DNA of 64,000 bases from Nesterenkonia halotolerans (GTDB lineage Bacteria > Actinomycetota > Actinomycetes > Actinomycetales > Micrococcaceae), in NCBI RefSeq assembly GCF_014874065.1, contig NZ_JADBEE010000001.1, forward strand, positions 248,001-312,000. Reading direction: 5' to 3'. How positions within the stretch are numbered: position 1 is the stretch's first letter; each line of letters opens with the position of its first letter. The notes under the pieces were generated by a model that did not search any database, had not been told where the DNA came from, and saw only the letters and a program-made list of their open reading frames with translations. A program made the translations under genes and the position numbers. Below are positions 18,177-27,903 of the stretch, piece after piece.

Positions 18177-18695
18177 TCACTCGAAACTGACGCCGTGCTC
18201 TTGCACGGGCTCTCTTGAGCCCAGTGCCGAGAGCACGGCGTTCGGCTTTCTGGTAGAGAAGATCCAATACGGCGTCGCGTCCTGGGGGTCGAGGATCTGC
18301 ACGGTGACGACGGGGCCGATCCAGCCCCGGATGCACTGGTAGGAGCTCGCATCGAAGCCTGGGCCGAGCTGCTCCCGGGCGGCATCGCCGGTGTGGGCCA
18401 CGATCTTGCCGAGATGGACCCGCTGGATCCGGGCCCGCCCCACGCGAAGCCACCCTTCGGAGACCTCGACGCGCGGGGTGGTGATGACCAGCCCGAAGAT
18501 CACCAGCGCGATTCCGATGACCGCGGTGATCAGCCCGAAGGTCACACTGATCGGGAAGAAGATCAGGGAGATCGAGGCCCCCAGCAGCACGCCGGCGACC
18601 CACAGCCACCAGGCCGGCCACAGCTTCTCGCTGTACGCGGGAACCTGCTCCGCGTGGGAGGACGCTTCAGCACTCAGACCACTCGTGTCACTCAT
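18177..18695 (-). CDS. DUF3093 domain membrane protein
   Basis: A 172-residue protein with a charged N-terminus, YSEKLWPAWWLWV leading into two closely spaced hydrophobic segments (about residues 29-47 and 52-69), then a soluble beta-rich domain. The family DUF3093 is found next to dut across actinobacteria, as here, where the two are divergent with a 61-base gap. The ATG at 18695 was chosen because it starts the conserved region; the longer frame to 18767 would overlap the dut start. No function is known to me. Confidence 0.8.
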   Translation of the reverse strand: MSDTSGLSAEASSHAEQVPAYSEKLWPAWWLWVAGVLLGASISLIFFPISVTFGLITAVIGIALVIFGLVITTPRVEVSEGWLRVGRARIQRVHLGKIVAHTGDAAREQLGPGFDASSYQCIRGWIGPVVTVQILDPQDATPYWIFSTRKPNAVLSALGSREPVQEHGVSFE

Positions 18696-18743
18696 ACCAC
18701 TATCGTCGCATGTCCGGCGGACCTCTCGGGTCGAGCCCGAAGG

Positions 18744-18749
18744 TAGACT
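18744..18749 (+). promoter_or_regulatory. -10 box (TAGACT) of dut, leaderless
   Basis: TAGACT with 7 bases to the GTG start at 18757; there is no Shine-Dalgarno sequence. Confidence 0.6.
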
Positions 18750-18756
18750 CAGGGCT

Positions 18757-19197
18757 GTGAATCGCATCTCAGTCCCCGTCAGACAGCTGGACCCCGGCTT
18801 GAGCCTGCCGCTCTACTCCCACCCCGGCGATGCCGGCGCAGACCTGCTCAGTGCAGAGCAGTTCACCCTTGCGCCGGGTGAGCGCCGTCTCGTGCCCACA
18901 GGCATCGCACTGGCGCTGCCGCACGGCTGGGTCGGCCTCGTGCACCCGCGCAGCGGCCTCGCCGTTCGCCACGGCGTCACCGTGCTGAACGCACCGGGGA
19001 CTGTCGACGCTGGGTATCGTGGTGAGCTCAAGGTATGCCTGCTCAACACGGACCGCCACGAGGCGGTCCACTTTGAGCGCGGTGACCGGATCGCCCAGCT
19101 GGTTCTGCAGCAGGTCGATCAGGCCGACTTCATGCCCGTGGCCGATCTGGACGCCAGCGCCCGCGGTGCCGGCGGCTTCGGCTCCACCGGGCGATAG
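18757..19197 (+). CDS. dut: Deoxyuridine 5'-triphosphate nucleotidohydrolase (dUTPase)
   Basis: Hydrolyses dUTP to dUMP and pyrophosphate, keeping uracil out of DNA and feeding thymidylate synthesis. The 146-residue trimeric dUTPase has all five motifs: GDAGADLLSA (1), PRSGLA (2), the long NAPGTVDAGYRGELKV (3, with the catalytic Asp and Tyr), RGDRIAQLVL (4) and the C-terminal GAGGFGSTGR (5). The GTG start at 18757 is set by the leaderless -10 box at 18744-18749; upstream in-frame codons lie in the DUF3093 gene. It heads the dut-DUF3710-DUF3159-methyltransferase run. Confidence 0.95.
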   Translation: MNRISVPVRQLDPGLSLPLYSHPGDAGADLLSAEQFTLAPGERRLVPTGIALALPHGWVGLVHPRSGLAVRHGVTVLNAPGTVDAGYRGELKVCLLNTDRHEAVHFERGDRIAQLVLQQVDQADFMPVADLDASARGAGGFGSTGR

Positions 19198-19227
19198 ACC
19201 AGCCGAGAACCTACCAGGAGGACAGGC

Positions 19228-19992
19228 ATGCTCTTCGGCAAGAAGAAGACAGCAGGATCGAAGGACGCGACCGAAGAGGTCAGCGCGCCCACCGACACAG
19301 CGGCGGCCGCAACCGATGGTGCCGCCCCCGCAGCGGCTTCTCCGGAGGAGTCGGACGCGAGCACGGTCGAGCTGCACGGGCCCCGGGACTTCAGCGAGAT
19401 CGACTCGAAGAAGGGCTACCTCGACTTCGGTGCACTGCTGATTCCGGCGGCGAAGAACCAGCAGGTCCGCCTGGACATCGACCAGAAGACCAAGCGCGTC
19501 GTCGCGCTGACCATCATGGTGGAGCAGGCCAGCATCCAGGTCCAGCCCTTCTCGGCGCCCAAGTCGGGCGGCACCTGGAATGAGGTGCTCGAACAGATCC
19601 AGGACTCCGTGATCAAGCAGAACGGCAAGGTCAAGCAGGTGGACGGGCGCTTCGGCAAGGAGCTTGCCGCCCGCGTGCCGACAGTTCTCAAGGATGGGCG
19701 CAAGGGCTGGCGCGTGGCGCGCTTCATCGGATTCGAGGGCCAGCGCTGGTTCCTTCGCGGCGTCGTAGGTGGCCGTGGAGCGATCGACGCCTCCGCCGCC
19801 CGTGCTGTGGAGGAGCTCTTCTCCAAGATCGTCGTGGTCCGCGGAGACGATCCGCTGCCCCCGCGCGAACTTCTCAGGCTGCAGCCCCCGGAGGGCGCCA
19901 AGCGGGTCGCCGTTCCGCGCAACCGGGCACAGCGGCGCGATGACGCCCCCAGTCCCAACCCGGCGGCAGCCCCGGTCAGCAATGACACCTGA
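19228..19992 (+). CDS. DUF3710 family protein
   Basis: A 254-residue soluble protein. After MLFGKKK and an Ala/Glu/Thr-rich stretch to about residue 50, there is a folded domain (about 55-230) with GYLDFGALLIPA, a basic-then-acidic VRLDIDQKTKRVVALTI and GRKGWRVARFIGFEGQRWFLRGVVGG. This is DUF3710, an actinobacterial family of unknown function constantly found after dut. The ribosome site AGGAGG lies 8 bases before the ATG. The gene overlaps the next one by 11 bases. The C-terminal end is Arg/Pro-rich and likely disordered. Confidence 0.88.
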   Translation: MLFGKKKTAGSKDATEEVSAPTDTAAAATDGAAPAAASPEESDASTVELHGPRDFSEIDSKKGYLDFGALLIPAAKNQQVRLDIDQKTKRVVALTIMVEQASIQVQPFSAPKSGGTWNEVLEQIQDSVIKQNGKVKQVDGRFGKELAARVPTVLKDGRKGWRVARFIGFEGQRWFLRGVVGGRGAIDASAARAVEELFSKIVVVRGDDPLPPRELLRLQPPEGAKRVAVPRNRAQRRDDAPSPNPAAAPVSNDT

Positions 19993-20755
19993 TTCCCACG
20001 GGCAGCACCGCCCGCGTCAGGTCTCGCGAGACGGTGAGATGCAGCTCAAGAGCGCAGCCGGGTCTCGGGTCAGGACCACCTCCGACGGTTCCCTGGACGT
20101 GATGGCCTCCGTCGGGGGAGTCCGCGGCCTCATCGAGAGCTCGCTTCCCTCGGTGGCCTTCCTGGCGGCCTTCCTGGTGACCGAGGACCTCATGGCCTCG
20201 CTGATCGGCTCCGTCGCCGTCGGCGTGGCCTTCGCCGTGGTGCGTGTGGTGCAGAAGGGCTCACTGGTCCAATCGCTGGCTGGGCTCATCGGTATCCTGA
20301 TCTGCGCCTTCGTCGCCTACCGCTCCGGCGACGCCCGTGACTTCTATGCCTGGGGCTTCCTGATCAACGCCGGCTACCTGCTGGCCTTCCTGGTCTCGAT
20401 CCTCGTCAGGTGGCCGTTCCTGGGCCTGCTCTTCGGCATCGTGCGCGGAGAGGCCTTCGAGTGGCGCAAAGACCCGGTGCGTCGTCGCCGCTACGCCCTG
20501 GCCACCTGGATCCTGCTCGCCGTCCCGGGGCTCCGTCTGCTGGTGCAGCTTCCGCTGTACCTGGCCGACGACGTCGCAGGACTCGGCACCGCCCGCCTCG
20601 TCATGGGCATCCCGCTCTACGCGCTGGCCCTGTGGGTCGGCTGGATGATCACCCGTCCTGCCGTTGCGCCGCCCGCCGGGCCGACCGAGCCGGCAGAACC
20701 CGCAGAGCAGACCGAGCCCGCAGGTGATTCGCCGCGCACCGAGGGGAGCAGCTGA
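19982..20755 (+). CDS. DUF3159 family membrane protein
   Basis: A 257-residue protein with five or six hydrophobic segments between residues 50 and 225 (for example SLPSVAFLAAFLV, GSVAVGVAFAVV, LAGLIGILICAFVAY, GYLLAFLVSILV) and a hydrophilic, Pro/Glu-rich tail. DUF3159 is an actinobacterial membrane family that follows DUF3710. The ATG at 19982 lies inside the end of the DUF3710 gene, indicating translational coupling. In several related genomes TrkA-type potassium uptake genes follow; here the RNA methyltransferase follows directly. Function unknown. Confidence 0.85.
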   Translation: MTPDSHGQHRPRQVSRDGEMQLKSAAGSRVRTTSDGSLDVMASVGGVRGLIESSLPSVAFLAAFLVTEDLMASLIGSVAVGVAFAVVRVVQKGSLVQSLAGLIGILICAFVAYRSGDARDFYAWGFLINAGYLLAFLVSILVRWPFLGLLFGIVRGEAFEWRKDPVRRRRYALATWILLAVPGLRLLVQLPLYLADDVAGLGTARLVMGIPLYALALWVGWMITRPAVAPPAGPTEPAEPAEQTEPAGDSPRTEGSS

Positions 20756-20762
20756 GGCAGCC

Positions 20763-22271
20763 ATGACGCAGACACTGACGCTTGACATCGGTCCGATGGC
20801 GCACGGCGGCCACTGTGTGGCCCGCCACGAGGGCAGAGTCGTCTTCGTGCGGCACGCGATTCCCGGGGAGACGGTCCGCGCGCGCGTCACCGAAGGTGGC
20901 CCCGGAGCGAAGTACTGGCGCGCCGACGTCGTCGAGGTGCTGAGTCCCTCGGACTATCGACGGCGGCACATCTGGAAGCTCGCGGACTCGCTGCGCGCCC
21001 ACGAGAATGACCGTCTGCCGGTCGGGGGCGCCGAGTTCGGGCACATCACCGATCAGCATCAGCGTCGGCTCAAGGCTCAGGTCTTCCGAGACACGATGCA
21101 GCGCATCGGGGGGTTCTCCACCCATGACCAGCATCTGAAGCTGGCGACCGGAGACGGAGAGCTGCATGTGGAGGATGTCCTCTCCGAGGGCCCTTATCAC
21201 GGGCTGCACTGGCGAACTCGGGTGAGCTTCGCGGTGAGCGCCGAGGGTGCGCTGAGCATGAAGCCGCACCGGAGCAACGAACTGATCGAGCTGCGCGGCA
21301 TGCCGCTCGCCGTGGACTCGATCCACGAGAGCGGCATCTTCGGGTGGAGCTTTCTCGGCGCCGAGCGCGTGGACGCCGTCGCGGCGGCCGCCGGTGCCGA
21401 GGTGACGCTGCTGGTCCAGGCCCGCGCCGGGCTCACCGAGGCGCAGCGCGAGGACCTCTGCTCGCGGCTGCTTCAGCTCCACCACCGCGAGCCGGGAATC
21501 GCCAACATCGTGCTGGTGACCCCCGAGCCTGAGCCGACCCCCGCCCGCGGACGAGGGCGAAACACTCCGGGCCGCAGGGGGCGCGGCGGAAGAGCGCGTC
21601 CCGCCGCCGGCCAGGATGCGTCGACGGATCCCAGCCCCGCCGCCCCGCGCCGAGCCAGCTACGAGGTCCTCGCCGGGTCGCGAACGATCACCGAGCCGCT
21701 TCCGCTGGGCGGGTCGCAGGGCGCCACCTCCTCGGTCCAGGTCCAGCCCGAGGACTTCTGGCAGATCCACCGCAATGCCCCGTCGGCCCTGGTGGCCGCG
21801 GTCCACGCCATGGCAGACGTGCCGGCAGGAGCACGCGTGGCTGACCTCTACGCCGGTGCAGGGCTGTTCACCGCCTGGGCCGCGCAGCTCACCGGGGAGG
21901 CAGGATCGGTGCTCAGCGTGGAGGGTGCCCCGGGGTCCAGCCGCAGCGCTCAGGCGCTGTTCGCGCAGACGCCACACGTGGAGGTCGTCCAGTCCTCCGT
22001 GGAGCGCGTGGGCGAGCGGCTTCGTGACCGCGACATCATCGTCCTCGACCCACCGCGAGCCGGAGCGGGGGAGCAGGTGATCGCGTCGCTGGACGCCACA
22101 GCTGCCCGGGAGATCGTCTATGTCTCCTGCGAGCCGTCCTCCTTCGCTCGGGATGCGAAATCGCTGCTGGCCCGCGGATGGCAGCTGGGAGACCTCAGGG
22201 TCTTCGATCTGTACCCGAACACCCACCATATGGAGTCTGTCGCGCTGTTCACCCGGTCTCGCCGCAGGTGA
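20763..22271 (+). CDS. Class I SAM-dependent RNA methyltransferase, TrmA/RlmCD family with TRAM domain
   Basis: A 502-residue m5U RNA methyltransferase. Residues 1-60 form a TRAM RNA-binding domain (IGPMAHGGHCVARHEGRVVFV...GETVRA). The SAM domain lies in the last 200 residues: DLYAGAGLFTAWAA binds SAM, DPPRAGAG is motif IV, and C in YVSCEPSSFARD is the catalytic cysteine. The likely targets are uridines of 23S rRNA (RlmC/RlmD type) rather than tRNA, but the position cannot be read. An Arg/Gly/Pro-rich insert around residues 255-300 (RGRGRNTPGRRGRGGRARP) interrupts the middle domain. Iron-sulphur cysteines of RlmD are not evident. It lies 7 bases after the DUF3159 gene. Confidence 0.88.
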   Translation: MTQTLTLDIGPMAHGGHCVARHEGRVVFVRHAIPGETVRARVTEGGPGAKYWRADVVEVLSPSDYRRRHIWKLADSLRAHENDRLPVGGAEFGHITDQHQRRLKAQVFRDTMQRIGGFSTHDQHLKLATGDGELHVEDVLSEGPYHGLHWRTRVSFAVSAEGALSMKPHRSNELIELRGMPLAVDSIHESGIFGWSFLGAERVDAVAAAAGAEVTLLVQARAGLTEAQREDLCSRLLQLHHREPGIANIVLVTPEPEPTPARGRGRNTPGRRGRGGRARPAAGQDASTDPSPAAPRRASYEVLAGSRTITEPLPLGGSQGATSSVQVQPEDFWQIHRNAPSALVAAVHAMADVPAGARVADLYAGAGLFTAWAAQLTGEAGSVLSVEGAPGSSRSAQALFAQTPHVEVVQSSVERVGERLRDRDIIVLDPPRAGAGEQVIASLDATAAREIVYVSCEPSSFARDAKSLLARGWQLGDLRVFDLYPNTHHMESVALFTRSRRR

Positions 22272-22419
22272 ACAGCCTGGGCGTGGCTGCACGGCGTCAG
22301 GACTCCGCTGACATGACGGGCATCACAGAAATCTGAAAGAGTAGAATATAACCCGATTCATCGGTCCGGATATTGACCTGTCCGGGACGGCACGACTGGC
22401 AACTACAGAGGAGTCCCGC

Positions 22420-25236
22420 GTGAAAAATGTGGACAGCTATGGGGCCAAGGGCGCACTCAGCGTCGATGGCACCGACTACGAAATCTTCCGACTCAACGCT
22501 GTGGAGGGGGCCGAGACCCTTCCCTACAGCCTGAAGGTCCTGCTGGAGAATCTCCTCCGCACCGAAGACGGCGCAAATGTGACCGATGAGCACATCAAGG
22601 CGCTCGCCCAGTGGGACGAGAACGCTCAACCGGACACCGAGATCCAGTTCACCCCCGGACGTGTGCTGATGCAGGACTTCACCGGCGTCCCCTGCGTCGT
22701 GGACCTGGCGACCATGCGTGAGGCCGTGAAGGAGCTCGGCGGCAAGCCTGAGCAGATCAACCCGCTGGCTCCTGCCGAGATGGTCATCGACCACTCGGTG
22801 CAGATCGATTCCTTCGGCAATTCTGACTCCATGGAACGCAACATGGACATCGAGTACCAGCGCAACGGCGAGCGGTACCAGTTCCTGCGCTGGGGCCAGA
22901 CGGCCTTCGACGACTTCAAGGTCGTCCCCCCGGGCATGGGCATCGTCCACCAGGTCAACATCGAGAACCTGGCGCGGACCATCATGACGCGAGAGGTCGA
23001 CGGCGCGCTGCGCGCGTACCCCGACACCTGCGTGGGCACTGACTCGCACACCACCATGGAGAACGGCCTGGGCGTGCTGGGCTGGGGCGTGGGCGGCATC
23101 GAGGCCGAGGCCGCGATGCTCGGCCAGCCCATCTCGATGCTGATTCCGCGCGTGGTCGGCTTCAAGCTCAGCGGCTCCATCCCCGCGGGTGCCACCGCCA
23201 CCGACGTGGTGCTCACCATCACCGAGATGCTGCGCGAACACGGCGTCGTCGGCAAGTTCGTCGAGTTCTACGGCGAAGGCGTGGCGGCGGTGCCGCTGGC
23301 CAACCGCGCGACCATCGGCAACATGTCGCCGGAGTTCGGCTCCACCGCGGCGATGTTCCCGATCGACCAGGTGACCATGGACTACCTGCGCCTGACCGGG
23401 CGGACCGAGGATCAGCTCGCTCTGGTCGAGGCCTATGCCAAGGAACAGGGCATGTGGCACGATCCCTCCCGCGAGCTGCGCTTCTCCGAGTACATGGAAC
23501 TCGACCTCTCCACCGTGGTGCCCTCGATCGCCGGGCCGAAGCGCCCGCAGGACCGGATCGAGCTGACCGACGCCAAGCAGCAGTTCCGCAAGGACATCCA
23601 CAACTACGCGGAGGCCTCGCAGGCCAACGGCCACGTGGATGAGACCTCCGAGGAGTCCTTCCCGGCCTCCGACGCGCCCTCGCACTCGGCGACGGACGAA
23701 CAGTCCGCCACCGACAAGCCGCGAGAGACCTCGGGCGCACACGCCAGCGGCCGCCCGTCGAACCCGACCCCGGTCTCGATGCCCGATGGACGCGAGTTCG
23801 AGCTGGATCACGGGGCAGTCTCCATCGCCTCGATCACCTCCTGCACCAACACCTCCAACCCCAACGTCATGCTCGCCGCCGGCGTGCTGGCGCGCAACGC
23901 CGTGGAGAAGGGGCTCGCCAGCAAGCCGTGGGTCAAGACCTCGCTCGCTCCGGGCTCGAAGGTGGTCACCGACTACTACGAGAAGTCAGGCCTGACCGAG
24001 TACCTGGAGAAGATCGGCTTCTACCTGGTCGGCTATGGCTGCACCACCTGCATCGGCAACTCGGGTCCGCTGGAGGAGGAGATCTCCCAGAAGATCCAGG
24101 AGCAGGACCTTGCTGTCACCTCCGTGCTCTCCGGAAACCGCAACTTCGAGGGACGCATCAACCCCGATGTGAAGATGAACTACCTGGCCTCCCCGCCGCT
24201 CGTGGTGGCCTACGCGCTGGCCGGCACGATGGACTTCGACTTCGAGAACGAGGCCCTGGGTCAGGACGGTGACGGCAAGGACATCTACCTCGCTGACATC
24301 TGGCCGGACCCCATGGAGGTCGAGAAGATCATCGAGGAGTCGATCGACACCGAGATGTTCACGTCCAAGTACGCGACGGTCTTCGACGGAGACCACCGCT
24401 GGCAGGAGCTGGAGACCCCCGAGGGCTCCACCTTCGCCTGGGACGAAAAGTCCACGTACGTGCGCAAGCCCCCCTACTTCGAGGGCATGACGCTGGAGCC
24501 GGACGCGGTCACCGACATCGAGGGCGCTCGGGTGCTGCTCAAGCTCGGCGATTCGGTCACCACCGACCACATCTCGCCGGCGGGCTCCTTCAAGTCCGAC
24601 ACCCCTGCCGGGCGGTACCTGCTGGAGAACGGAGTGGAGCGCAAGAACTTCAACTCCTACGGCTCCCGCCGAGGCAACCACGAGGTCATGATCCGCGGCA
24701 CGTTCGCGAACATCCGCATCAAGAACGAGCTCCTCGACGGCGTGGAGGGCGGCTACACCCGCGACTTCACCCAGGAGGGCGCCCCGCAGGAGGCCGTCTA
24801 CGACGCGGCGATGAACTACCAGGAGGCGGGCACTCCGCTGGTGGTCCTGGGCGGCAAGGAGTACGGCTCCGGATCCTCGCGCGACTGGGCCGCCAAGGGC
24901 ACCAGCCTGCTCGGTGTGAAGGCGGTCATCACCCAGTCCTTCGAGCGGATCCACCGTTCGAACCTCATCGGCATGGGTGTGCTCCCGCTGCAGTTCCCCG
25001 CGGGCGAGTCTGCCGAGACGCTGGGTCTGGACGGCTTCGAGACCTACTCGATCTCCGGGGTGACCGAGCTCAACGAGGGCACCACGCCGAAGACCGTGAA
25101 GGTCACCGCGGTCAAGGACAACGGTGATGAGGTCAGCTTCGACGCCGACGTGCGCATCGACACCCCCGGCGAGGCCGACTACTACCGCAACGGCGGCATC
25201 CTGCAGTACGTGCTGCGTCAGCTCGCCAAGCAGTAG
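22420..25236 (+). CDS. acnA: Aconitate hydratase A
   Basis: Citrate-isocitrate isomerisation in the TCA cycle. The 938-residue protein is a full-length AcnA/IRP-type aconitase: cluster ligands C475 ([11 protein letters not shown]), C541 and C544 ([13 protein letters not shown]), substrate-binding [20 protein letters not shown], and the C-terminal swivel domain with [12 protein letters not shown]. Between the N-terminal domains and the first cluster cysteine lies an acidic, Ser-rich insert (about residues 395-452) with [12 protein letters not shown] at 407-418, typical of actinobacterial aconitases. The GTG start at 22420 has AGAGGAG 6 bases upstream. A -10 candidate TAGAAT near 22342 implies a leader of about 70 bases. 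No acnR-like regulator follows; dxs is next. Confidence 0.95.
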   Translation: MKNVDSYGAKGALSVDGTDYEIFRLNAVEGAETLPYSLKVLLENLLRTEDGANVTDEHIKALAQWDENAQPDTEIQFTPGRVLMQDFTGVPCVVDLATMREAVKELGGKPEQINPLAPAEMVIDHSVQIDSFGNSDSMERNMDIEYQRNGERYQFLRWGQTAFDDFKVVPPGMGIVHQVNIENLARTIMTREVDGALRAYPDTCVGTDSHTTMENGLGVLGWGVGGIEAEAAMLGQPISMLIPRVVGFKLSGSIPAGATATDVVLTITEMLREHGVVGKFVEFYGEGVAAVPLANRATIGNMSPEFGSTAAMFPIDQVTMDYLRLTGRTEDQLALVEAYAKEQGMWHDPSRELRFSEYMELDLSTVVPSIAGPKRPQDRIELTDAKQQFRKDIHNYAEASQANGHVDETSEESFPASDAPSHSATDEQSATDKPRETSGAHASGRPSNPTPVSMPDGREFELDHGAVSIASITSCTNTSNPNVMLAAGVLARNAVEKGLASKPWVKTSLAPGSKVVTDYYEKSGLTEYLEKIGFYLVGYGCTTCIGNSGPLEEEISQKIQEQDLAVTSVLSGNRNFEGRINPDVKMNYLASPPLVVAYALAGTMDFDFENEALGQDGDGKDIYLADIWPDPMEVEKIIEESIDTEMFTSKYATVFDGDHRWQELETPEGSTFAWDEKSTYVRKPPYFEGMTLEPDAVTDIEGARVLLKLGDSVTTDHISPAGSFKSDTPAGRYLLENGVERKNFNSYGSRRGNHEVMIRGTFANIRIKNELLDGVEGGYTRDFTQEGAPQEAVYDAAMNYQEAGTPLVVLGGKEYGSGSSRDWAAKGTSLLGVKAVITQSFERIHRSNLIGMGVLPLQFPAGESAETLGLDGFETYSISGVTELNEGTTPKTVKVTAVKDNGDEVSFDADVRIDTPGEADYYRNGGILQYVLRQLAKQ

Positions 25237-25278
25237 AGCAGCTGAGCCCAGGCGTCTTCGCGCCTGAGCGACCCTGTG

Positions 25279-25320
25279 AGGAAGGGGCGTCTCGACCTGT
25301 CGGTCGGGGCGCCCCTTCCT
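25279..25320 (+). terminator. Strong hairpin terminator after acnA
   Basis: AGGAAGGGGCG (25279-25289) pairs perfectly with CGCCCCTTCCT (25310-25320) around a 20-base loop, followed by a T/C-rich run. It stands 42 bases after the acnA stop. A smaller hairpin (AGGCG...CGCCT) precedes it near 25249. Confidence 0.7.
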
Positions 25321-25391
25321 CTGTCTCGCCCGTGCGTCTCACCTGCGCGTCACGCGCACGGGTGCACCCGGGCAAAGCGAACCGCGCGAGG

Positions 25392-25397
25392 TAGACT
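25392..25397 (+). promoter_or_regulatory. -10 box (TAGACT) of dxs, leaderless
   Basis: TAGACT with 6 bases to the ATG at 25404; no ribosome binding site. Confidence 0.55.
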
Positions 25398-25403
25398 CGG
25401 TCC

Positions 25404-27407
25404 ATGAGTATTCTGCAGACCATCACGTCTCCGCAGGAGCTGTCCAAGCTCACCGACGAGCAGATGGAGAGGCTCTCCGCGGAGATTCGGCAGTTCCTCA
25501 TCGCCAATGTCTCCAAGACCGGCGGACACATGGGGCCGAACCTCGGCGTGGTCGAGCTGACGCTGGCGATCCACCGCGTCTTCGACTCACCACGTGACTC
25601 GATCATCTTCGACACCGGCCACCAGTCCTACGTGCACAAGCTCGTCACCGGACGTCAGGACTTCTCCACCCTGCGTCAGGCGGGCGGCATCGCCGGCTAT
25701 CCGGACCGCTCCGAGTCGGTGCACGACATCGTCGAGTCCTCCCATGCGTCCTCCTCACTCTCCTGGGCGGACGGAATCTCCAAGGCCCGAGTGCTGGCGG
25801 GGGAGAGCGACCGCTGCGTCATCCCGGTGATCGGGGACGGTGCGCTGACCGGCGGCATGGCCTGGGAGGCGCTGAATAACATCGCTGCGGACAAGAACCG
25901 CCGGGTCGTCATCGTGGTCAACGACAACGGCCGCTCCTACGCTCCGACCGTGGGCGGACTCGCGAACCAGCTCGGCCGGCTGCGGCGTGGCTTCCTGGAC
26001 AAGGTCCGCACACACCGCACCTACGAGACGGTGATGGACGGCACCAAGCACCGGCTGCAGAACGGCGGCCCGGTCGGTCAGATGGTCTACCGCAGCCTGC
26101 ATGCTGCGAAGAAGGGTGCCAAGGACTTCTGGTCCCCGCAAGGGCTCTTCGAAGATCTTGGGATGAAGTACATCGGTCCGGTGGATGGTCATGACCAGGG
26201 TGCGCTGGAAGAGGCCCTCACGGACGCGAAGAACTATGGCGGCCCGGTGATCGTCCATGCACTCACCGAGAAGGGTCGCGGATATGCCCCGGCCCGCGCC
26301 GACGAGAATGATCAGTTCCACGCCGTCGGGGTGATCGATCCCGAGACCGGGGAGCCGGTGCACCGCGGGGGAGCCCGGTCCTGGACCTCCGTCTTCGAGG
26401 AGGAGATCACCGCGATCGCCGACGAGCGGGAGGACATCGTGGCGCTGACCGGTGCCATGACGATCCCCGTGGGCCTGCGCAGCCTGGCGCAGAAGCACCC
26501 TGAGCGGGTCTTCGACGTCGGCATCGCCGAGCAGCACGCACTGACCTCCGCGGCCGGTCTCGCCTTCGGCGGGCTCCACCCGGTCGTGGCGATCTATGCC
26601 ACCTTCCTCAACCGCGCCTTCGACCAGCTGCTGATGGATGTCGCGCTGCACCGAGCCGGTGTCACCGTGGTCCTGGACCGGGCAGGCGTCACCGGACCCG
26701 ACGGTCCCAGCCACCACGGCATGTGGGACCTGTCGCTGCTGCAGATCGTGCCTGGACTGCAGATCGCCGCTCCCCGTGACTCCACCCGACTTCGCGAAGA
26801 GCTCCGTGAGGCCGTCGCGGTCCACGACGCCCCCACCGTGCTGCGCTTCTCCAAGGGCTCGGTCAACGGAGAGATCGAGGCGCTCGAGCGCCTCGAGGAC
26901 GGCGTGGACGTGCTGTGGCGCTCCACGACCAGCTCCGAGGCCGAGACGGCCTACTCCCACGACGTGCTCATCGTCTCCGTGGGAACGATGGCCGAGCTCT
27001 CCCTTGATGTCGCCCAACGGCTCTCCGATCAGGGCATCAGCGCGACCGTCGTCGACCCGCGCTGGGTGCTTCCGGTTCCGGAGTCAGTGGTCTCCCTGGC
27101 CGCTCGTCACCGCACCGTCATCTGCATCGAAGACGGGGTCAAGGCTGGCGGTGTGGGATCACGCATCCGGCAGAGCATGCGCGAGGCAGGCGTGGACACC
27201 GGCCTCAACGAAGTCGGTCTTCCGGTGGAGTTCCTCGCTCACGGCAGCCGCACCGAGGTGCTGGCTCGGGTCGGACTGACCGCGCAGCAGATCACCCAGG
27301 ACGCCGTCGGCCAGGTGCTCGGCACCAAGGTTCCCTACGCACGTCCACTGCCGGGTGAGACCTTCCCCACCGGACAGATCCCCAGTCTCCGCATTCGAAA
27401 GGCCTGA
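25404..27407 (+). CDS. dxs: 1-deoxy-D-xylulose-5-phosphate synthase
   Basis: Thiamine-diphosphate enzyme that condenses pyruvate and glyceraldehyde 3-phosphate, the entry to the MEP isoprenoid pathway (quinones, carotenoids). At 667 residues it is of the usual length. Seen: [15 protein letters not shown], the ThDP/Mg motif [16 protein letters not shown] with the later [16 protein letters not shown], and the transketolase-type [17 protein letters not shown] with the catalytic Glu, followed by [18 protein letters not shown]. Leaderless start by the -10 box at 25392-25397. The next gene begins 2 bases after its stop and is likely cotranscribed. Confidence 0.96.
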   Translation: MSILQTITSPQELSKLTDEQMERLSAEIRQFLIANVSKTGGHMGPNLGVVELTLAIHRVFDSPRDSIIFDTGHQSYVHKLVTGRQDFSTLRQAGGIAGYPDRSESVHDIVESSHASSSLSWADGISKARVLAGESDRCVIPVIGDGALTGGMAWEALNNIAADKNRRVVIVVNDNGRSYAPTVGGLANQLGRLRRGFLDKVRTHRTYETVMDGTKHRLQNGGPVGQMVYRSLHAAKKGAKDFWSPQGLFEDLGMKYIGPVDGHDQGALEEALTDAKNYGGPVIVHALTEKGRGYAPARADENDQFHAVGVIDPETGEPVHRGGARSWTSVFEEEITAIADEREDIVALTGAMTIPVGLRSLAQKHPERVFDVGIAEQHALTSAAGLAFGGLHPVVAIYATFLNRAFDQLLMDVALHRAGVTVVLDRAGVTGPDGPSHHGMWDLSLLQIVPGLQIAAPRDSTRLREELREAVAVHDAPTVLRFSKGSVNGEIEALERLEDGVDVLWRSTTSSEAETAYSHDVLIVSVGTMAELSLDVAQRLSDQGISATVVDPRWVLPVPESVVSLAARHRTVICIEDGVKAGGVGSRIRQSMREAGVDTGLNEVGLPVEFLAHGSRTEVLARVGLTAQQITQDAVGQVLGTKVPYARPLPGETFPTGQIPSLRIRKA

Positions 27408-27409
27408 CC

Positions 27410-27901
27410 TTGCTCACCCTGTACCGCCGAGAAGAACAAGCCTGGACCTACCGCGAAGCATGGTTCGACGAGACCGCGCAGGAGTTCGTCATCCACCATG
27501 GAACGCTCGGCGCCAACGGCAAGATCACCGCCGAGAAGGCAGACTCCGAGGAAGCTGATCAGCTGCTGGAGAGCTTCCAGGCGCAGTGCCGCGAAGATGG
27601 CTTCGACGAGGCCCCGGCGGAATCGCTCACCGAACTTCGACTGATCTACCCGCTGAAGGCAGGGCAGCCCAGCTCCTCCGAGGCACGCAACGTCCAGACG
27701 GTGCATCGCGAGGTGCTTGCAGTGCTCGCCTGGCGTGGACTGGGTGCGCTCGGTGATCCAGAGGTGGAGGCTCAGGAGAGCGGGCACGCCAGCGTGATGC
27801 GGTTCTCCACCCTGCACCAGGGCAAGGCCCGCGATGCTGTGAAGTCCGCCGTCCGCGGCTCAGACGTGCCCGCCTCGAAGGTGGACCTGAAGCTCGGCTG
27901 A
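27410..27901 (+). CDS. Hypothetical protein with WGR-like N-terminus, coupled to dxs
   Basis: A 163-residue soluble protein starting at TTG, 2 bases after the dxs stop, so probably translated by coupling. The N-terminal 60 residues (LYRREEQAWTYREAWFD, then HHGTLGANGKI and a closing CREDGF) resemble the layout of a WGR domain, a small fold often found in nucleic-acid-related proteins, but the Trp-Gly-Arg itself is missing. The remainder (about 80-163) has mixed alpha/beta character with no motif I know. Third-position GC is high, which supports a real gene. I cannot assign a function; a link to isoprenoid synthesis is only positional. Confidence 0.6.
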   Translation: MLTLYRREEQAWTYREAWFDETAQEFVIHHGTLGANGKITAEKADSEEADQLLESFQAQCREDGFDEAPAESLTELRLIYPLKAGQPSSSEARNVQTVHREVLAVLAWRGLGALGDPEVEAQESGHASVMRFSTLHQGKARDAVKSAVRGSDVPASKVDLKLG

Positions 27902-27903
27902 GG

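Noticed and set aside
22297..23811. Open frame of 504 codons on the minus strand opposite acnA
   Set aside because: Shadow of acnA, with His/Arg/Gly/Val-rich composition and no conserved motif.
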